From the NCBI GenBank assembly GCA_963772645.1, contig CAVYYD010000010.1, positions 186,001-250,000 of the forward strand: a DNA stretch of 64,000 bases. The letters run 5' to 3'. The stretch is from DASSQJ01 sp963772645. Its GTDB lineage: Bacteria > Actinomycetota > Actinomycetes > Actinomycetales > Dermatophilaceae. The position numbers and the translations under genes are program-made. Of the stretch, positions 35,681 through 45,486 are shown piece after piece. Position 1 is the first letter of the stretch; the number at the start of each line of letters is the position of its first letter. Below the pieces are notes generated by a model that saw only the letters and a list, made by a program, of their open reading frames with translations, had not been told where the DNA came from and searched no databases.

Positions 35681-37054
35681 ATGGAGACCTTCTCGCGCAC
35701 CTTCCCCGAGGGCTTCCTCTGGGGTGCGGCGACCGCCAGCTACCAGATCGAGGGCGCCGTGAGCGAGGACGGCCGCGGCCGGTCCATCTGGGACACCTTC
35801 TCCCACGCGCCCGGCAACACCACGAACGGCGACACCGGCGACGAGGCGTGCGACCACTACCACCGCGTGCCCGAGGACGTCGCCCTCATGCGCGAGCTCG
35901 GCCTCGAGGCCTACCGCTTCTCGGTCGCGTGGCCCCGCGTCCTGCCCGACGGCGTGGGTACCCCGAACCCGCCCGGGCTGGCCTTCTACGACCGGCTCGT
36001 CGACGAGCTCCTCGGCGCCGGCATCCGGCCCGTCGTCACGCTCTACCACTGGGACCTGCCGCAGGCCCTCGACGACCGCGGTGGATGGCTCGAGCGCGAC
36101 GTCGCGCAGTGGTTCGCCGACTACGCCCGCGTCGTCGTCGACAGGCTCGGAGACCGCGTCCGCAACTGGACGACGCTCAACGAGCCGTGGTGCTCCTCGG
36201 TCCTCAGCTACGCCATCGGGGAGCACGCGCCGGGCCACCACGACGCCGCAGAGTCGCTGGTGGCGGCCCACCACCTCATGCTCGCGCACGGCGCGGCGGT
36301 CCCGGTCATCCGGGATGCCTGCCCGGCCGCGGAGGTGTCGATCACCCTCAACCCGACGCAGGTGTGGGGCCCCGCTGACGGCGACGAGCGGGACGCCGAC
36401 GCCGTGCGCCGGGCCGACAACGCCCTCAACGGCCTCTTCTTCGGGCCGCTCTTCCACGGTGCCTACCCCGAGGGGTTCCTCGACGACACCGCTCACCTCA
36501 CCGACCACGCCCACATCCACGACGGCGACCTCGCGACGATCTCCGCACCGCTGGACAACCTCGGGGTCAACAACTACTTCCCCACCCGGGTCCGCGCGGC
36601 CCGCGACGGCGAGGACGGCACCAACCCGATGCCCGGGTGCGACGGCGTCGTGACCGACCCCCCGCACCCGCCCCTCACCGCGATGGGCTGGGAGATCTCA
36701 CCGCAGAGCCACCGGCTCATCGTCGAGCGCTCGGCTCGCGAGGCGGGGCTGCCGCTCTACGTCACCGAGAACGGGTCCGCGTGGGACGACGTCCTCGAGG
36801 ACGACGGGACCGTCCACGACCCGGAGCGCACCGCCTACCTCCACGGCCACCTCGGCGCCCTCGCCGATGCCATCGAGGCCGGGACCGACGTCCGGGGCTA
36901 CTTCGCGTGGTCGCTCATGGACAACTTCGAGTGGGCCCACGGGTACGGCAAGCGCTTCGGCATGGTCCACGTCGACTACGCGACCCAGCGGCGCACCATC
37001 AAGGACTCCGGCCGCGAGTACGCCCGGATCATCGCCGCGCAGCCAGGCCGGTGA
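35681..37054 (+). CDS. Beta-glucosidase, glycoside hydrolase family 1
   Basis: A 457-residue GH1 enzyme without signal peptide, so it acts on imported glucosides. The acid/base Glu is in WTTLNEPW (about residue 167) and the nucleophile Glu in VTENGSAW (about 361); the N-terminal FLWGAATASYQIEGA is the family signature. ATG 35681 is preferred over an in-frame TTG nine bases upstream. It ends in a GTGA overlap with the oxidase gene and sits in the kinase-fumarase operon. Confidence 0.95.
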   Translation: METFSRTFPEGFLWGAATASYQIEGAVSEDGRGRSIWDTFSHAPGNTTNGDTGDEACDHYHRVPEDVALMRELGLEAYRFSVAWPRVLPDGVGTPNPPGLAFYDRLVDELLGAGIRPVVTLYHWDLPQALDDRGGWLERDVAQWFADYARVVVDRLGDRVRNWTTLNEPWCSSVLSYAIGEHAPGHHDAAESLVAAHHLMLAHGAAVPVIRDACPAAEVSITLNPTQVWGPADGDERDADAVRRADNALNGLFFGPLFHGAYPEGFLDDTAHLTDHAHIHDGDLATISAPLDNLGVNNYFPTRVRAARDGEDGTNPMPGCDGVVTDPPHPPLTAMGWEISPQSHRLIVERSAREAGLPLYVTENGSAWDDVLEDDGTVHDPERTAYLHGHLGALADAIEAGTDVRGYFAWSLMDNFEWAHGYGKRFGMVHVDYATQRRTIKDSGREYARIIAAQPGR

Positions 37055-38252
37055 GCGGGCGCCGCCGGGTCACCGTCGTCGGTGGCGGTATCGTCGGGCT
37101 CGCCGTCGCCGAGCGGGTGGCCGCGGGACGACCCGTCGGCCATGGTGACGGTCCTCGAGAAGGAGCCCGGCTGGGCGCGGCACCAGAGCGGCCACAACAG
37201 CGGGGTCATGCACTCCGGGCTCTACTACCCGCCGGGCAGCGCCAAGGCCCGCTGGTGCCGCGTCCGGGGTGGCCGCCCTCCTGCGACCTCGCCGCGCGAC
37301 GAGGGCATTCCGCACGCGGTCACCGGCAAGCTCGTCGTCGCGACCGACCCCGGCGAGCTCGGCCGGATGGAGGCGCTGCGGGAACGCGGCCTGGCCAACG
37401 GACTCGCCGTCCGGCGCATCGAGGGCGAGGAGGCGCACGAGCACGAGCCGCACGTCGCCGCGATCGCGGCCCTGCACGTCCCGGAGACCGGGGTCGTCGA
37501 CTACACCGCGCGTGTGCGCCGCCCTCGTCGCGCCGGCTCGAGGCCGGCCGGGGCCGACCTGCGGACCGGGACCGAGGTGCTCAGCGCGCGCGAGCACGCC
37601 GACGCGGTGACGGTCGAGACCACCGCCGGCCCGGCCGCCGGCCGACCTCGTCGTCAACTGCGCCGGCCTGTACGCCGACGTCGTGGCGCGGCGGATCGGC
37701 CACCAGCCGTCGGTGCGGATCGTCCCGTTCCGCGGCGAGTACCGCGAGCTCGCCCCGGGGCCGCCCACCTCGTGCGGGGCCTGGTCTACCCGGTCCCCGA
37801 CCCCGAGCTGCCGTTCCTCGGCGTCCACCTGACCCGTGGGGTGGACGGCCACGTGCACGCCGGCCCCAACGCGGTGCTCGCCCTCTCGCGCGAGGGTTAC
37901 CGGTGGGCCGACGTGCGCGCCGCGGGACGTGGCCGACACCCTCGCCTGGCCGGGGTTCTGGCGGCTGGCCCGGCGGCAGGTGCGCAGCGGGGCCGACGAG
38001 GTGGCCCGCTCGCTGTCTGCGCGGCGCTTCGGCGACAGCCTGCGACGCCTCGTCCCCGAGCTGCGCGACGAGGACCTCGGCCCGCGCCGGCCGGAGTGCG
38101 CGCCCAGGCCGTGGCGCGCGACGGCCGCCTCGTCGACGACTTCCTGCTCGAACGGCACGGCCGCAGCATGCACCTTCTCAACGCGCCCTCGCCCGCGGCG
38201 ACCGCGTCCCTCGAGATCGCCCGCGCACGTCGCCGACCTGCTCGCGCGCTGA
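37051..38252 (+). CDS. lhgO: L-2-hydroxyglutarate oxidase-like FAD enzyme, frame broken several times
   Basis: The parts are spread over three frames: VTVVGGGIVGLAVAERVAAG (FAD-binding GxGxxG), VLEKEPGWARHQSGHNSGVMHSGL..., and a C-terminus ending SLEIARHVADLLAR. HQSGHNSGVMHSGLYYPPGS is a hallmark of LhgO (DAO fold), which oxidises L-2-hydroxyglutarate to 2-oxoglutarate. At least four indels are needed to restore it, the first near 37133. The flanking genes glmM and rpsI are damaged in the same way, so sequencing error is more likely than pseudogenisation. Start GTG 37051 overlaps the beta-glucosidase stop. Confidence 0.75.
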
Positions 38253-38297
38253 CGGCGCCCTTCCCCGTCGTGCGGGTGCGGCCGGGGGTCGGCGCGG

Positions 38298-39661
38298 TCA
38301 GGCGGACGCGAGGGTGAGCCGTTGCTCCACGACACGGCAGAGCCGGTCGCAGACCTCCTGGGCCCGCTGCTCGGTCTCGCGCCTCGACCATGACCCGCAC
38401 GACCGGCTCGGTGCCCGACTTGCGCAGCAGCACCCGTCCGGAGCCGGCGAGTGCCGTCTCCTCGTCCCGCACCGCGGCGAGCACGCTCCTCGTCGGTGTC
38501 GACCCGGTCCTTGTCGACGCCCCGGACGTTGACCAGGACCTGGGGCAGCCGGCGTCATCACCGCGGCGAGGTCGGCGCAGGCTGCGCCCGGTCTCGGCGA
38601 CCCGCGCGGCCAGCATCAGCCCGGTGAGCACGCCGTCGCCGGTCGTCGCGTGGTCGAGGAGGACGACGTGCCCGGACTGCTCGCCGCCGAGGGAGTAGGC
38701 CCCGCGGCGCATCTCCTCCAGGACGTAGCGGTCCCCGACGCGCGGTCTGCCGCACGACGATGCCCTCGCGCTCCATCGCCTGGAGCAGGCCGAGGTTGCT
38801 CATGACCGTGGCGACGAGGGTGTTCTCGCGCAGCAGGCCGTGGTCACTTGCAGCGCCAACCGCGAGCACGGCCATGATCTGGTCGCCGTCGACCTCGGGC
38901 CGCCGGCGTCGACGGCGAGGCAGCGGTCGGCGTCACCGTCGTGGGCGATGCCGAGGTCGGCGCCGCGCTCGAGGACCGCCGCGCTGCAGCCGGTGCAGGT
39001 GGGTGGAGCCGTAGCCGTCGTTGATGTTGAGCCCGTCGGGGTCGGCGCCGATCTCGACGACCTCGGCGCCGGCGAGCCGGAAGACCTCGGGCGAGACCGC
39101 GCTCGCCGCGCCGTGCGCGCCGTCGATGACGACCGAGAGGCCGTCGAGGCGGTTCGGCAGCGCCGCGAGGAGGTGGGCGACGTACCGTGCCTGCCCCGCC
39201 CGGTTCTCGTGGATGCGGCCGACCTCGGCCCCCTGCGGGCGCGTCCCACTCCTGCCCCATCCGGGCGGCGATCTCGTCCTCGACGGAGTCGGGCAGCTTG
39301 TGGCCGCCGGCGGCGAAGAACTTGATGCCGTTGTCGGGCATGGCGTTGTGCGAGGCCGAGAGATCACGCCGAACGTGGCGTTCATGTCGGCCGTCAGGTA
39401 GGCGACCGCCGGGGTCGGCAGCACCCCGACGTTGTGGACGTCGACCCCGGCCGAGGCCAGGCCCGCGCAGACGGCCGAGGAGAGGAACTCCCCGCTGGCC
39501 CGCGGGTCACGGCCGACGACCGCACGCGGCCGGCGGCCGGAGCGGCGGTCGGGGTCGCCGAGGACGTGCGCCGCGGCGATGCTGAGGTCGAGCGCGAGCT
39601 CGGCGGTGACGTCGCGGTTGGCGAGGCCGCGCACGCCGTCGGTGCCGAAGAGTCGGGACAT
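38298..39661 (-). CDS. glmM: Phosphoglucosamine mutase, frame broken several times
   Basis: Makes glucosamine-1-phosphate for peptidoglycan. The N-terminus is perfect (MSRLFGTDGVRGLANRDVTA), and other parts are found in other frames: SHNAMPDNGIKFFAAGGHKL (phosphoserine loop), HENRAGQARYVAHLLAALPN, GLNINDGYGSTHLHRL, and the C-terminus VCDRLCRVVEQRLTLASA. The first break is at the catalytic loop near 39362, and more follow near 39235, 39000, 38860, 38740, 38560 and 38480. The gene is essential in bacteria with a wall, so these are almost surely sequence errors. Confidence 0.85.
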
Positions 39662-39722
39662 GGACGGATGACCTTTCTGGTGGACCGCCGACGAACCTAC
39701 CGCGAACGCCCCGGGAACGCCG

Positions 39723-39755
39723 CGACGGCGGCACCCGGTGCGGGTGCCGCCGTCG
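39723..39755 (-). terminator. Hairpin terminator after rpsI
   Basis: Perfect 15-bp stem (CGACGGCGGCACCCG with its complement) and a 3-nt loop, 18 bp past the rpsI stop, without a T run, as is common in actinobacteria. Confidence 0.75.
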
Positions 39756-39773
39756 TGGCGATGGGGGCGCGGG

Positions 39774-40290
39774 TCAGCGCTTGCTGTACTGGGGCGCCTT
39801 GCGGGCCTTCTTCAGCCCGGCCTTCTTGCGCTCGGGGACGCGGGCGTCGCGGGTGAGCAGGCCGGCCTTCTTCAGCGCCGGGCGGTTCAGCTCGGCGTCG
39901 ACGCCGTTGAGGGAGCGGGCGACACGCCGAGGCGGACGGCGCCGGCCTGGCCGGAGGGGCCACCACCGTGGACGCGGACGAGCACGTCGTAGGCGCCGTC
40001 GAGCTCGAGCACCTTGAGCGGCTCGTTGACGATCTGCTGGTGCACCTTGTTCGGGAAGTACTCCTCGAGGGTGCGGCCGTTGACCTTCCACTCGCCGTTG
40101 CCGGGGACGATGCGCACGCGGGCGACGGCCTGCTTGCGTCGGCCGGTCGCCGCGCCGGGGGCCGAGGCGCGCGGGACGGCGGACCTCACCGGCGACGGCG
40201 GCGGCTGTCGGTCTCGGAGGTGTACTCGGTGACCGGTGCGTCGTTGGCGTCGGTGCCGGCGGTCTCGTCGATCTGGGCGTTCTCGGACAT
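39774..40290 (-). CDS. rpsI: Ribosomal protein uS9, two frameshifts
   Basis: Start ATG (40288-40290) overlaps the rplM stop (TGATG). The N-terminal extension (MSENAQIDETAGTDANDAPV) is in one frame, the core RRKQAVARVRIVPGNGEWKV to RVHGGGPSGQAGAVRLG in a second, and RSLNGVDAELNRPALKKAG to the canonical end APQYSKR in a third. Slips lie near 40195 and 39922. uS9 is essential, so sequence errors are the simple explanation. Confidence 0.92.
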
Positions 40291-40733
40291 CACTGGGCCA
40301 CCTGGGTGATCTCGAAGGGCTTCGGCTGCTGGGCCGCGTGCGGGTGCTCGGGGCCGGCGTAGACCTTGAGCTTGGTCAGCTGCTGACGGCCGAGGGAGTT
40401 CTTGGGGAGCATCCCGCGGACGGCCTTCTCGACCGCCTTCTCGGGGTGCTTGGCGAGCAGCTCGGTGTAGGACTGCGACTTCAGGCCGCCCGGGAACCCG
40501 GAGTGCCGGTAGGCGCGCTTCTGCTCGGCCTTGGCGCCGGTGAGGGCGACCTTGTCGGCGTTGATGATGATGACGAAGTCACCGGTGTCGACGTGCGGGG
40601 CGAAGATCGGCTTGTGCTTGCCGCGCAGCAGCGTCGCCGCCTGGGTCGCGAGGCGGCCGAGCACGACGTCGGTGGCGTCGATGACGTGCCACACGCGGGT
40701 GATCTCGCCCGGCTTCGGGGTGTAGGTACGCAT
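40290..40733 (-). CDS. rplM: Ribosomal protein uL13
   Basis: A 147-residue protein starting MRTYTPKPGEITR, with the family motifs VLGRLATQAATLLRGK, GDFVIIINADK and AVRGMLPKNSLGRQQL. Undamaged. First gene of the rplM-rpsI operon; its promoter is 100-128 bp upstream. An upstream in-frame ATG (40749) is less likely. Confidence 0.96.
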   Translation of the reverse strand: MRTYTPKPGEITRVWHVIDATDVVLGRLATQAATLLRGKHKPIFAPHVDTGDFVIIINADKVALTGAKAEQKRAYRHSGFPGGLKSQSYTELLAKHPEKAVEKAVRGMLPKNSLGRQQLTKLKVYAGPEHPHAAQQPKPFEITQVAQ

Positions 40734-40832
40734 GGGAGGCTCTCTCATGGTCTGACGGTCGGATGGCGCATGCCGAGTGCTCCCGGGAGGGAGCAGGCGC
40801 CCTCGCGAGGGCACACGGCACGCCAGTCCTCA

Positions 40833-40861
40833 AGTGTACGGAGGTCCTCGGCCGTCCCCAA
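40833..40861 (-). promoter_or_regulatory. Promoter of rplM-rpsI
   Basis: Minus strand TTGGGG (40856-40861), 17-bp spacer, TACACT (40833-40838). The leader contains the palindrome GCCCTCGCGAGGGC (40799-40812), which could act as a ribosomal-protein leader hairpin. Confidence 0.5.
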
Positions 40862-40923
40862 ATCCCCCGGCCGCCCGCCCGAAACATCCTCTGACCTGCA
40901 TCGACGGCCGTACACATTGTCTC

Positions 40924-40971
40924 TGCACATCTATTGTGCAAAGGATGTGTGCATAGGTAGTATGCACACAT
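40924..40971 (+). promoter_or_regulatory. Double operator and predicted leaderless promoter of the ArsR-MFS operon
   Basis: Two related inverted repeats: TGCACA-N5-TGTGCA (40924-40940) and ATGTGTGCATA-N5-TATGCACACAT (40945-40971, perfect 11-bp arms). TTGTGC (40934-40939), an 18-bp spacer and TAGTAT (40958-40963) put the transcription start at the ATG at 40970. The operators thus cover the -35, the -10 and the start codon. Confidence 0.75.
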
Positions 40972-41596
40972 GACCTCCTCCGACGAGCCCGACGCCATCC
41001 CCACCGGGGGCGACTACACCGGGATGCGGCTCGACCCGACAGCCCTCAAGGTGCTCGCCCACCCGCTGCGCTCGCGGCTGCTGGGCCGCCTGCGGATCGG
41101 CGGCCCAGCGACCGCCACCGAGCTCGCCGCCGTGCTCGGCACCAACTCCGGCGCGACCTCCTACCACCTGCGCCGGCTCGAGACGGTCGGCCTGGTCACC
41201 GACACCGGCGAGGGCGAGGGGAAGCGACGGCTGTGGCGCGCCTCCACCGACAGCCACCAGTACGAGCCGAGCGACTTCGCCGGTGACGAGGACGCCGAGA
41301 CCGCCCTCGGCTGGCTCCAGCGGGACTACGCACGTCACCTCGGCGAGCAGTTCGAGCGCTGGCTCGACGTCGAGCACGCCTGGCCGCTGGAGTGGCAGGA
41401 CGCCGTGGGGATGGGGGACTCGTTCGTCATCGCGACCGCCGACCAGGTCCGGGCGATGACCCAGGAGGTCTGGACGGTGTTCGAGAAGTACCGCCGGGTC
41501 GGCCAGGGCAACCCCAACGCGCGCCGGGTGGCCGTCTACCTCGTCGACTTCCCGCTCGACCTGGACCGCGCGCCGCGGGGAGGTGAGGACCGGTGA
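40970..41596 (+). CDS. ArsR-type winged-helix transcriptional regulator
   Basis: A 208-residue regulator. The winged helix at about residues 22-85 reads LKVLAHPLRSRLLGRLRIGG, TATELAAVLGTNSGATSYHL and ETVGLVTDTGEGEGKRRLW. The long C-terminal half (AWPLEWQDAVGMGDSFVIAT) probably senses a ligand. It most likely represses itself and the MFS gene through the double inverted repeat at its start; the MFS start overlaps its stop (GTGA). No metal-binding Cys cluster is visible, so it is not a classical metal sensor. Confidence 0.88.
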   Translation: MTSSDEPDAIPTGGDYTGMRLDPTALKVLAHPLRSRLLGRLRIGGPATATELAAVLGTNSGATSYHLRRLETVGLVTDTGEGEGKRRLWRASTDSHQYEPSDFAGDEDAETALGWLQRDYARHLGEQFERWLDVEHAWPLEWQDAVGMGDSFVIATADQVRAMTQEVWTVFEKYRRVGQGNPNARRVAVYLVDFPLDLDRAPRGGEDR

Positions 41597-42876
41597 GCGC
41601 CCCCCTGAGCGCCGCCGCCGCCCGGCGGGTTCTGCTCCTGCTGAGCTTCACCCGCTGGTTCCCGATCGGTCTCGTCATCGGCGTCACCACTCTGATCCCC
41701 CTCGAGCGGGGCATGTCGCTGGCCGAGATCGGCGTCATCTTCTCGATGCAGGGCTTCGTCGTCCTCGGCCTCGAGCTGCCCACCGGTGGCGTCGCCGACG
41801 CGCTCGGTCGCCGCCCGGTCCTCATCGCCTCCACCCTCGTCGCGCTCGCCTCGGGGCTGATCTACGTCACCGCGCACTCCTTCGCCGCGTTCGTCGTCGC
41901 CCTCCTCCTCCAGGGGGTCTTCCGAGCGCTCGACTCCGGCCCGCTCGAGGCCTGGTACGTCGACACCGCCCAGGCCGACGACCCCGACGTCGCGGTCGAG
42001 GAGGGCCTCTCCCGGGCCGGTACCGTGCTCGGCCTCGCGATCGCCTCGGGCGCGGTCGTCTCCGGGGGCCTCGTCGCCTGGCACCCCCTCCCCTTCCTCA
42101 CCGCACTCGAGACGCCCTACTGGGTGTCCATCGCGCTCGTCGCCGTCAACCTCGTCGCGACGGTGGTGTTCCTGCGCGAGCCGGTCACCCACGTCGACTC
42201 CCGCGGCCTGCACCGTGCCGTGGCCTCGGCGAAGGACGCGCCCAAGGTCGTCGCCGGCGGGCTGCGGCTGCTCGGGAGCAACCGGGTGCTCCTCGCCCTC
42301 GTTCTCGTCGAGGTCTTCTGGAGCATCGGGATGATCGCCTTCGAGACGTTCATGCCGGTGCGGCTCTCCGAGCTGGTCGGTGGGGAGACCCGGGCCGGCA
42401 CTCTGATGGGCCCGGTCTCGGCCGCCGCGTGGGGCCTGTTCGCGGTGGGGTCCTCGTTCGCCGCCGTCCTCGCCCGCCGGGTCGGGGTGGCGTGGACCGC
42501 CATCGTCGCGATGGTGGCACGGGCCGCCTTCACCGTCGTCATGGGCCTCATGGCCGGGCCGATCGGCCTCGTCACCGCGTTCCTCGTCGTCTACACCCTG
42601 CACGGCACCGGCGGGCCGGTCCACGCGACCCTCCTGCACCGCCAGGCCGAGTCCCGCAACCGCACGACGGTGCTCTCGATGAACTCCATGGTGGCCGGCG
42701 GCGCCTACAGCCTCGGCCTGCTCGTCCTCGGCCCTCTCGCCGCGGCGACGAGCACCGCCACGGGCATCCTCGTCGCCGGCGCCTTCAGCGTCGCCGGTGC
42801 CGCCCTCTACTGGCCCGCCCGTCGCCAGGAGCGCACCGTCGCCCAGGAGGAGGCGCACGCGCTCGTCGGCGGGTAG
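41593..42876 (+). CDS. MFS transporter
   Basis: A 427-residue, 12-segment membrane protein. The loop after helix 2 reads GGVADALGRRPVLI, the MFS G-x-x-x-D-x-x-G-R-R signature. Segments are regularly spaced from SFTRWFPIGLVIGV to GAFSVAGAALYW. Coupled to the ArsR-type gene, so it is probably an efflux pump induced by the substrate the regulator senses; the substrate is unknown. Confidence 0.88.
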   Translation: MSAPLSAAAARRVLLLLSFTRWFPIGLVIGVTTLIPLERGMSLAEIGVIFSMQGFVVLGLELPTGGVADALGRRPVLIASTLVALASGLIYVTAHSFAAFVVALLLQGVFRALDSGPLEAWYVDTAQADDPDVAVEEGLSRAGTVLGLAIASGAVVSGGLVAWHPLPFLTALETPYWVSIALVAVNLVATVVFLREPVTHVDSRGLHRAVASAKDAPKVVAGGLRLLGSNRVLLALVLVEVFWSIGMIAFETFMPVRLSELVGGETRAGTLMGPVSAAAWGLFAVGSSFAAVLARRVGVAWTAIVAMVARAAFTVVMGLMAGPIGLVTAFLVVYTLHGTGGPVHATLLHRQAESRNRTTVLSMNSMVAGGAYSLGLLVLGPLAAATSTATGILVAGAFSVAGAALYWPARRQERTVAQEEAHALVGG

Positions 42877-42906
42877 CCGCCGTCCTCGCCGTGGCACGCT
42901 GACCGG

Positions 42907-43575
42907 ATGCGGCACTTCCTCCTCGGCGTCGGCTCCACGATCCTCGTCCTCCTCCTCGCCGCGGGGGCGCTGCTGCTCTCGCTCGGCCACGGGGCCCCCA
43001 CCGCGGCGCCGTCGGCGACCGGCTCGAGCGTGGCGCCCGGGGTCCGCGTCGACCCGCCCGCCGACCTCGCCAGGGACGAGACGTGGCTCGGCAGTGTCGA
43101 CCTCTCCGGCGAGGACCTCGTGGCCGAGGAGGGCGACCTCGCCCTCGTCAAGGCGACCGGGTCCGGGGTGCGGTTCGGGCCGGGCGGCCTGGCGGCCGCA
43201 CGCCTGGACCTCGACGTCACGATCCCGTTCGCCACCGTCGGCGCGCAGGTGGGGCCGGACACCCGGGTCTACGCGGTCAGCGGTGGCCGAGCCGGGGTCG
43301 AGCGCAGGGTCACCATCCTCGGGCGTGATGTCACCGTCCGCGCCACCGGCCAGGTCCTCGCCGACGGGGGCCAGCTGCTCATCCGGCCGGAGACGGTGCA
43401 GCTCGGAGGTCCCGAGTTCGTCGACTCCGCCGCGAGCGCCATCGCGCGCACCCTCGTGACGATCCGCCAGCCGGTTCCCGGGGTGCCCGACGGGATGACG
43501 CTGACCGCCGTGTCGGTCTCCGGTGCCGGGGTCGAGGCCAGGCTCACCGGGAACGAGGTCACCATCGGGCGGTGA
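42907..43575 (+). CDS. DUF2993 (LmeA-like) phospholipid-binding protein
   Basis: A 222-residue protein with an N-terminal membrane anchor or signal (FLLGVGSTILVLLLAAGALL) and a DUF2993 domain (VDLSGEDLVAEEGDLALVKA, then TVRATGQVLADGGQLLIRPE and FVDSAASAIARTLVTIRQPV). In mycobacteria LmeA binds phospholipid in the periplasm and is needed for lipomannan elongation; the same role here is an inference. It follows the MFS gene by 30 bp but may have its own promoter. Confidence 0.82.
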   Translation: MRHFLLGVGSTILVLLLAAGALLLSLGHGAPTAAPSATGSSVAPGVRVDPPADLARDETWLGSVDLSGEDLVAEEGDLALVKATGSGVRFGPGGLAAARLDLDVTIPFATVGAQVGPDTRVYAVSGGRAGVERRVTILGRDVTVRATGQVLADGGQLLIRPETVQLGGPEFVDSAASAIARTLVTIRQPVPGVPDGMTLTAVSVSGAGVEARLTGNEVTIGR

Positions 43576-43577
43576 GC

Positions 43578-43593
43578 GCCCGCGGCGCGGGCG
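43578..43593. terminator. Short hairpin between convergent genes
   Basis: GCCCGC-N3-GCGGGC directly after the DUF2993 stop and before the convergent ABC-F gene end; a small GC-rich stem without a T run. Confidence 0.35.
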
Positions 43594-43662
43594 GGTGACG
43601 CGCACCGGGACGGCGGGCCGGCGGCGGGCCGGCGACGGGCCGGGGACGCGGCGGGAGCGTCC

Positions 43663-45357
43663 TCAGCGGGGCCGGACGACCCGGCCCTCGTCCCACACCG
43701 GCTCGTCGCTCCCGACGACCCGGCCGTCGGCCCGGAAGACGAGGAAGCGGTCGAGCCCGCGCGCGAACCACCGGTCGTGGGTCACGACGAGGACGGTCCC
43801 CTCGAACGCGGCGAGTGCGTCCTCGAGGGCCTCCGCCGAGTGCAGGTCGAGGTTGTCGGTCGGTTCGTCGAGGAGGAGCAGGGTCGCCCCGGACAGCTCG
43901 AGGAGGAGGATCTGCATCCGCGCCTGCTGGCCCCCGGAGAGCGAGTCGAAGGTCTGCTCCCCGGCGCGGGCCAGGCCGTACCGGTCCAGCGCCCGAGAGG
44001 CAAGGTCGCGAGGCATCCCGCCCCGGTGCTCCTCGCCACGGTGCAGGATCTCGAGGAGGGTCCGCCCGTGCAGGGCCGCGTGGTCGTGGGTCTGGGCGAA
44101 CCACCCGGGCCGCACCCGCGAGCCGAGGACCACCCGTCCGGCGTGCTCGACCGGCTGTGGGCGGACGTCACCGACCGGCTGGTGCTCACGGTCGGGGTCG
44201 CTGCCGCCGGCGGCGAGCAGCCGCAGGAAGTGCGACTTCCCCGAGCCGTTGCCGCCGAGCACCCCGACCCGCTCGCCGTACCAGACCTCGGCGTCGAAGG
44301 GCTCGGCGAGCGGCCGCCCGTCGACCTGAAGCTCGAGGCCGGTGGCGACGACCGCGCGCTTGGCGGTGCGCCCGCCGGTGAGGCGCATCGTCACCTTCTG
44401 CCGCAGCGGCACCGCCTCGGGCGGCCCGGCCTCCACGAACCTCCGCAGCCGTGTCTCGGCCGCCTGGAGCCGGGCCGCCATGTCGGAGTTGTAGGCGGCC
44501 TTCTGGCGGTACATCAGGACGAGGGCCTTGAGCTTGGCGTGCTCTTCGTCCCAGCGCCGGCGCAGCTCCTCGAGCCGGGCGTTCCGCTCCTCGCGGGCGC
44601 GGTCGTAGGTCGCGAAGCGGCCTGGGTGCACCCACACGGTGTTGCCGTCGGGACCGGGTTCGAGGGTGGCGACCCGGGTGGCGACCCGGTGGAGCAGCTC
44701 GCGGTCGTGGCTGACGAAGAGCACGGTCTTCGGGGACTCGACGAGCCGCTCCTCGAGCCATCGCTTGGCCGGGACGTCGAGGTAGTTGTCCGGCTCGTCG
44801 AGGAGGAGCACCTCGTCGGGGCCGCGGAGCAGGGCCTCGAGGACGAGCCTCTTCTGCTCGCCGCCGGAGAGGGTGGTGACCCGGCGCCACTGGGCCTGTT
44901 CGAAGGGGATGCCGAGGGCCGCGACGGTGCAGACGTCCCACAGGGTCTCCCACTCGTAGCCCCCGACGTCACCCCAGTCGGCGAGAGCCTGGGCGTAGTC
45001 GAGCTGGTCCTGCTCCGACTCGCGCTCCATCATCGCCAGCTCGGTGCGGTCGACCTCGGCGGCGGCCCGTCGCACCGGCTCCGGCGCCACCGAGACCAGG
45101 AGGTCGCGCACCGTCGAGGCGTCCCGCACCGTCCCGATGAACTGGCGCATCACGCCGAGCCCGCCACTGCGGGCGACCGCCCCCTCCTGCACCGGCTCGT
45201 CACCGGCGAGGAGCCGCAGGAGGGTCGTCTTGCCCGTCCCGTTCGGGCCGACGAGCGCGACCTTGGCGCCCTCCCCGACGCGGAAGCCGACCTCGCGCAG
45301 CAGCGGTCGCCCGTCGGCGAGCGTGTGCGCGACGGCGGCGACGTCCAGGTGTCCCAC
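43663..45357 (-). CDS. ABC-F family ATP-binding protein
   Basis: A 564-residue soluble protein with two ABC ATPase domains and no membrane segments. Walker A GPNGTGKTT and GGNGSGKSH; signatures LSGGEQKRLVLEA and LSGGQQARMQILL; Walker B VLLLDEPDNYLD and LLLLDEPTDNLD. The linker between the domains (EEHAKLKALVLMYRQKAAYN) is the ABC-F interaction motif. Such proteins act on the ribosome, some protecting it from antibiotics; neither role is proven here. Start is GTG 45357. Confidence 0.92.
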   Translation of the reverse strand: MGHLDVAAVAHTLADGRPLLREVGFRVGEGAKVALVGPNGTGKTTLLRLLAGDEPVQEGAVARSGGLGVMRQFIGTVRDASTVRDLLVSVAPEPVRRAAAEVDRTELAMMERESEQDQLDYAQALADWGDVGGYEWETLWDVCTVAALGIPFEQAQWRRVTTLSGGEQKRLVLEALLRGPDEVLLLDEPDNYLDVPAKRWLEERLVESPKTVLFVSHDRELLHRVATRVATLEPGPDGNTVWVHPGRFATYDRAREERNARLEELRRRWDEEHAKLKALVLMYRQKAAYNSDMAARLQAAETRLRRFVEAGPPEAVPLRQKVTMRLTGGRTAKRAVVATGLELQVDGRPLAEPFDAEVWYGERVGVLGGNGSGKSHFLRLLAAGGSDPDREHQPVGDVRPQPVEHAGRVVLGSRVRPGWFAQTHDHAALHGRTLLEILHRGEEHRGGMPRDLASRALDRYGLARAGEQTFDSLSGGQQARMQILLLELSGATLLLLDEPTDNLDLHSAEALEDALAAFEGTVLVVTHDRWFARGLDRFLVFRADGRVVGSDEPVWDEGRVVRPR

Positions 45358-45486
45358 GAGCGACCAGTCTGACCCCCCTCCCCGTCACGGTTCGACCCCT
45401 TTTACCGCGACGATGCGGCTCCGAGGCGACCGAGCTCGTCCCGGCCGTCCGGGCGCACGTGCCGAGGCCGCCCGGGCCGAGGCGGG

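Noticed and set aside
37051..39661. lhgO and glmM as true pseudogenes
   Set aside because: glmM is essential and both genes keep conserved motifs across all frames; indel errors explain them better.
41536..43605. A 689-codon minus-strand open frame opposite the MFS and DUF2993 genes
   Set aside because: Low-complexity Glu/Gly/Arg-rich shadow; the plus-strand genes have membrane segments and family motifs.
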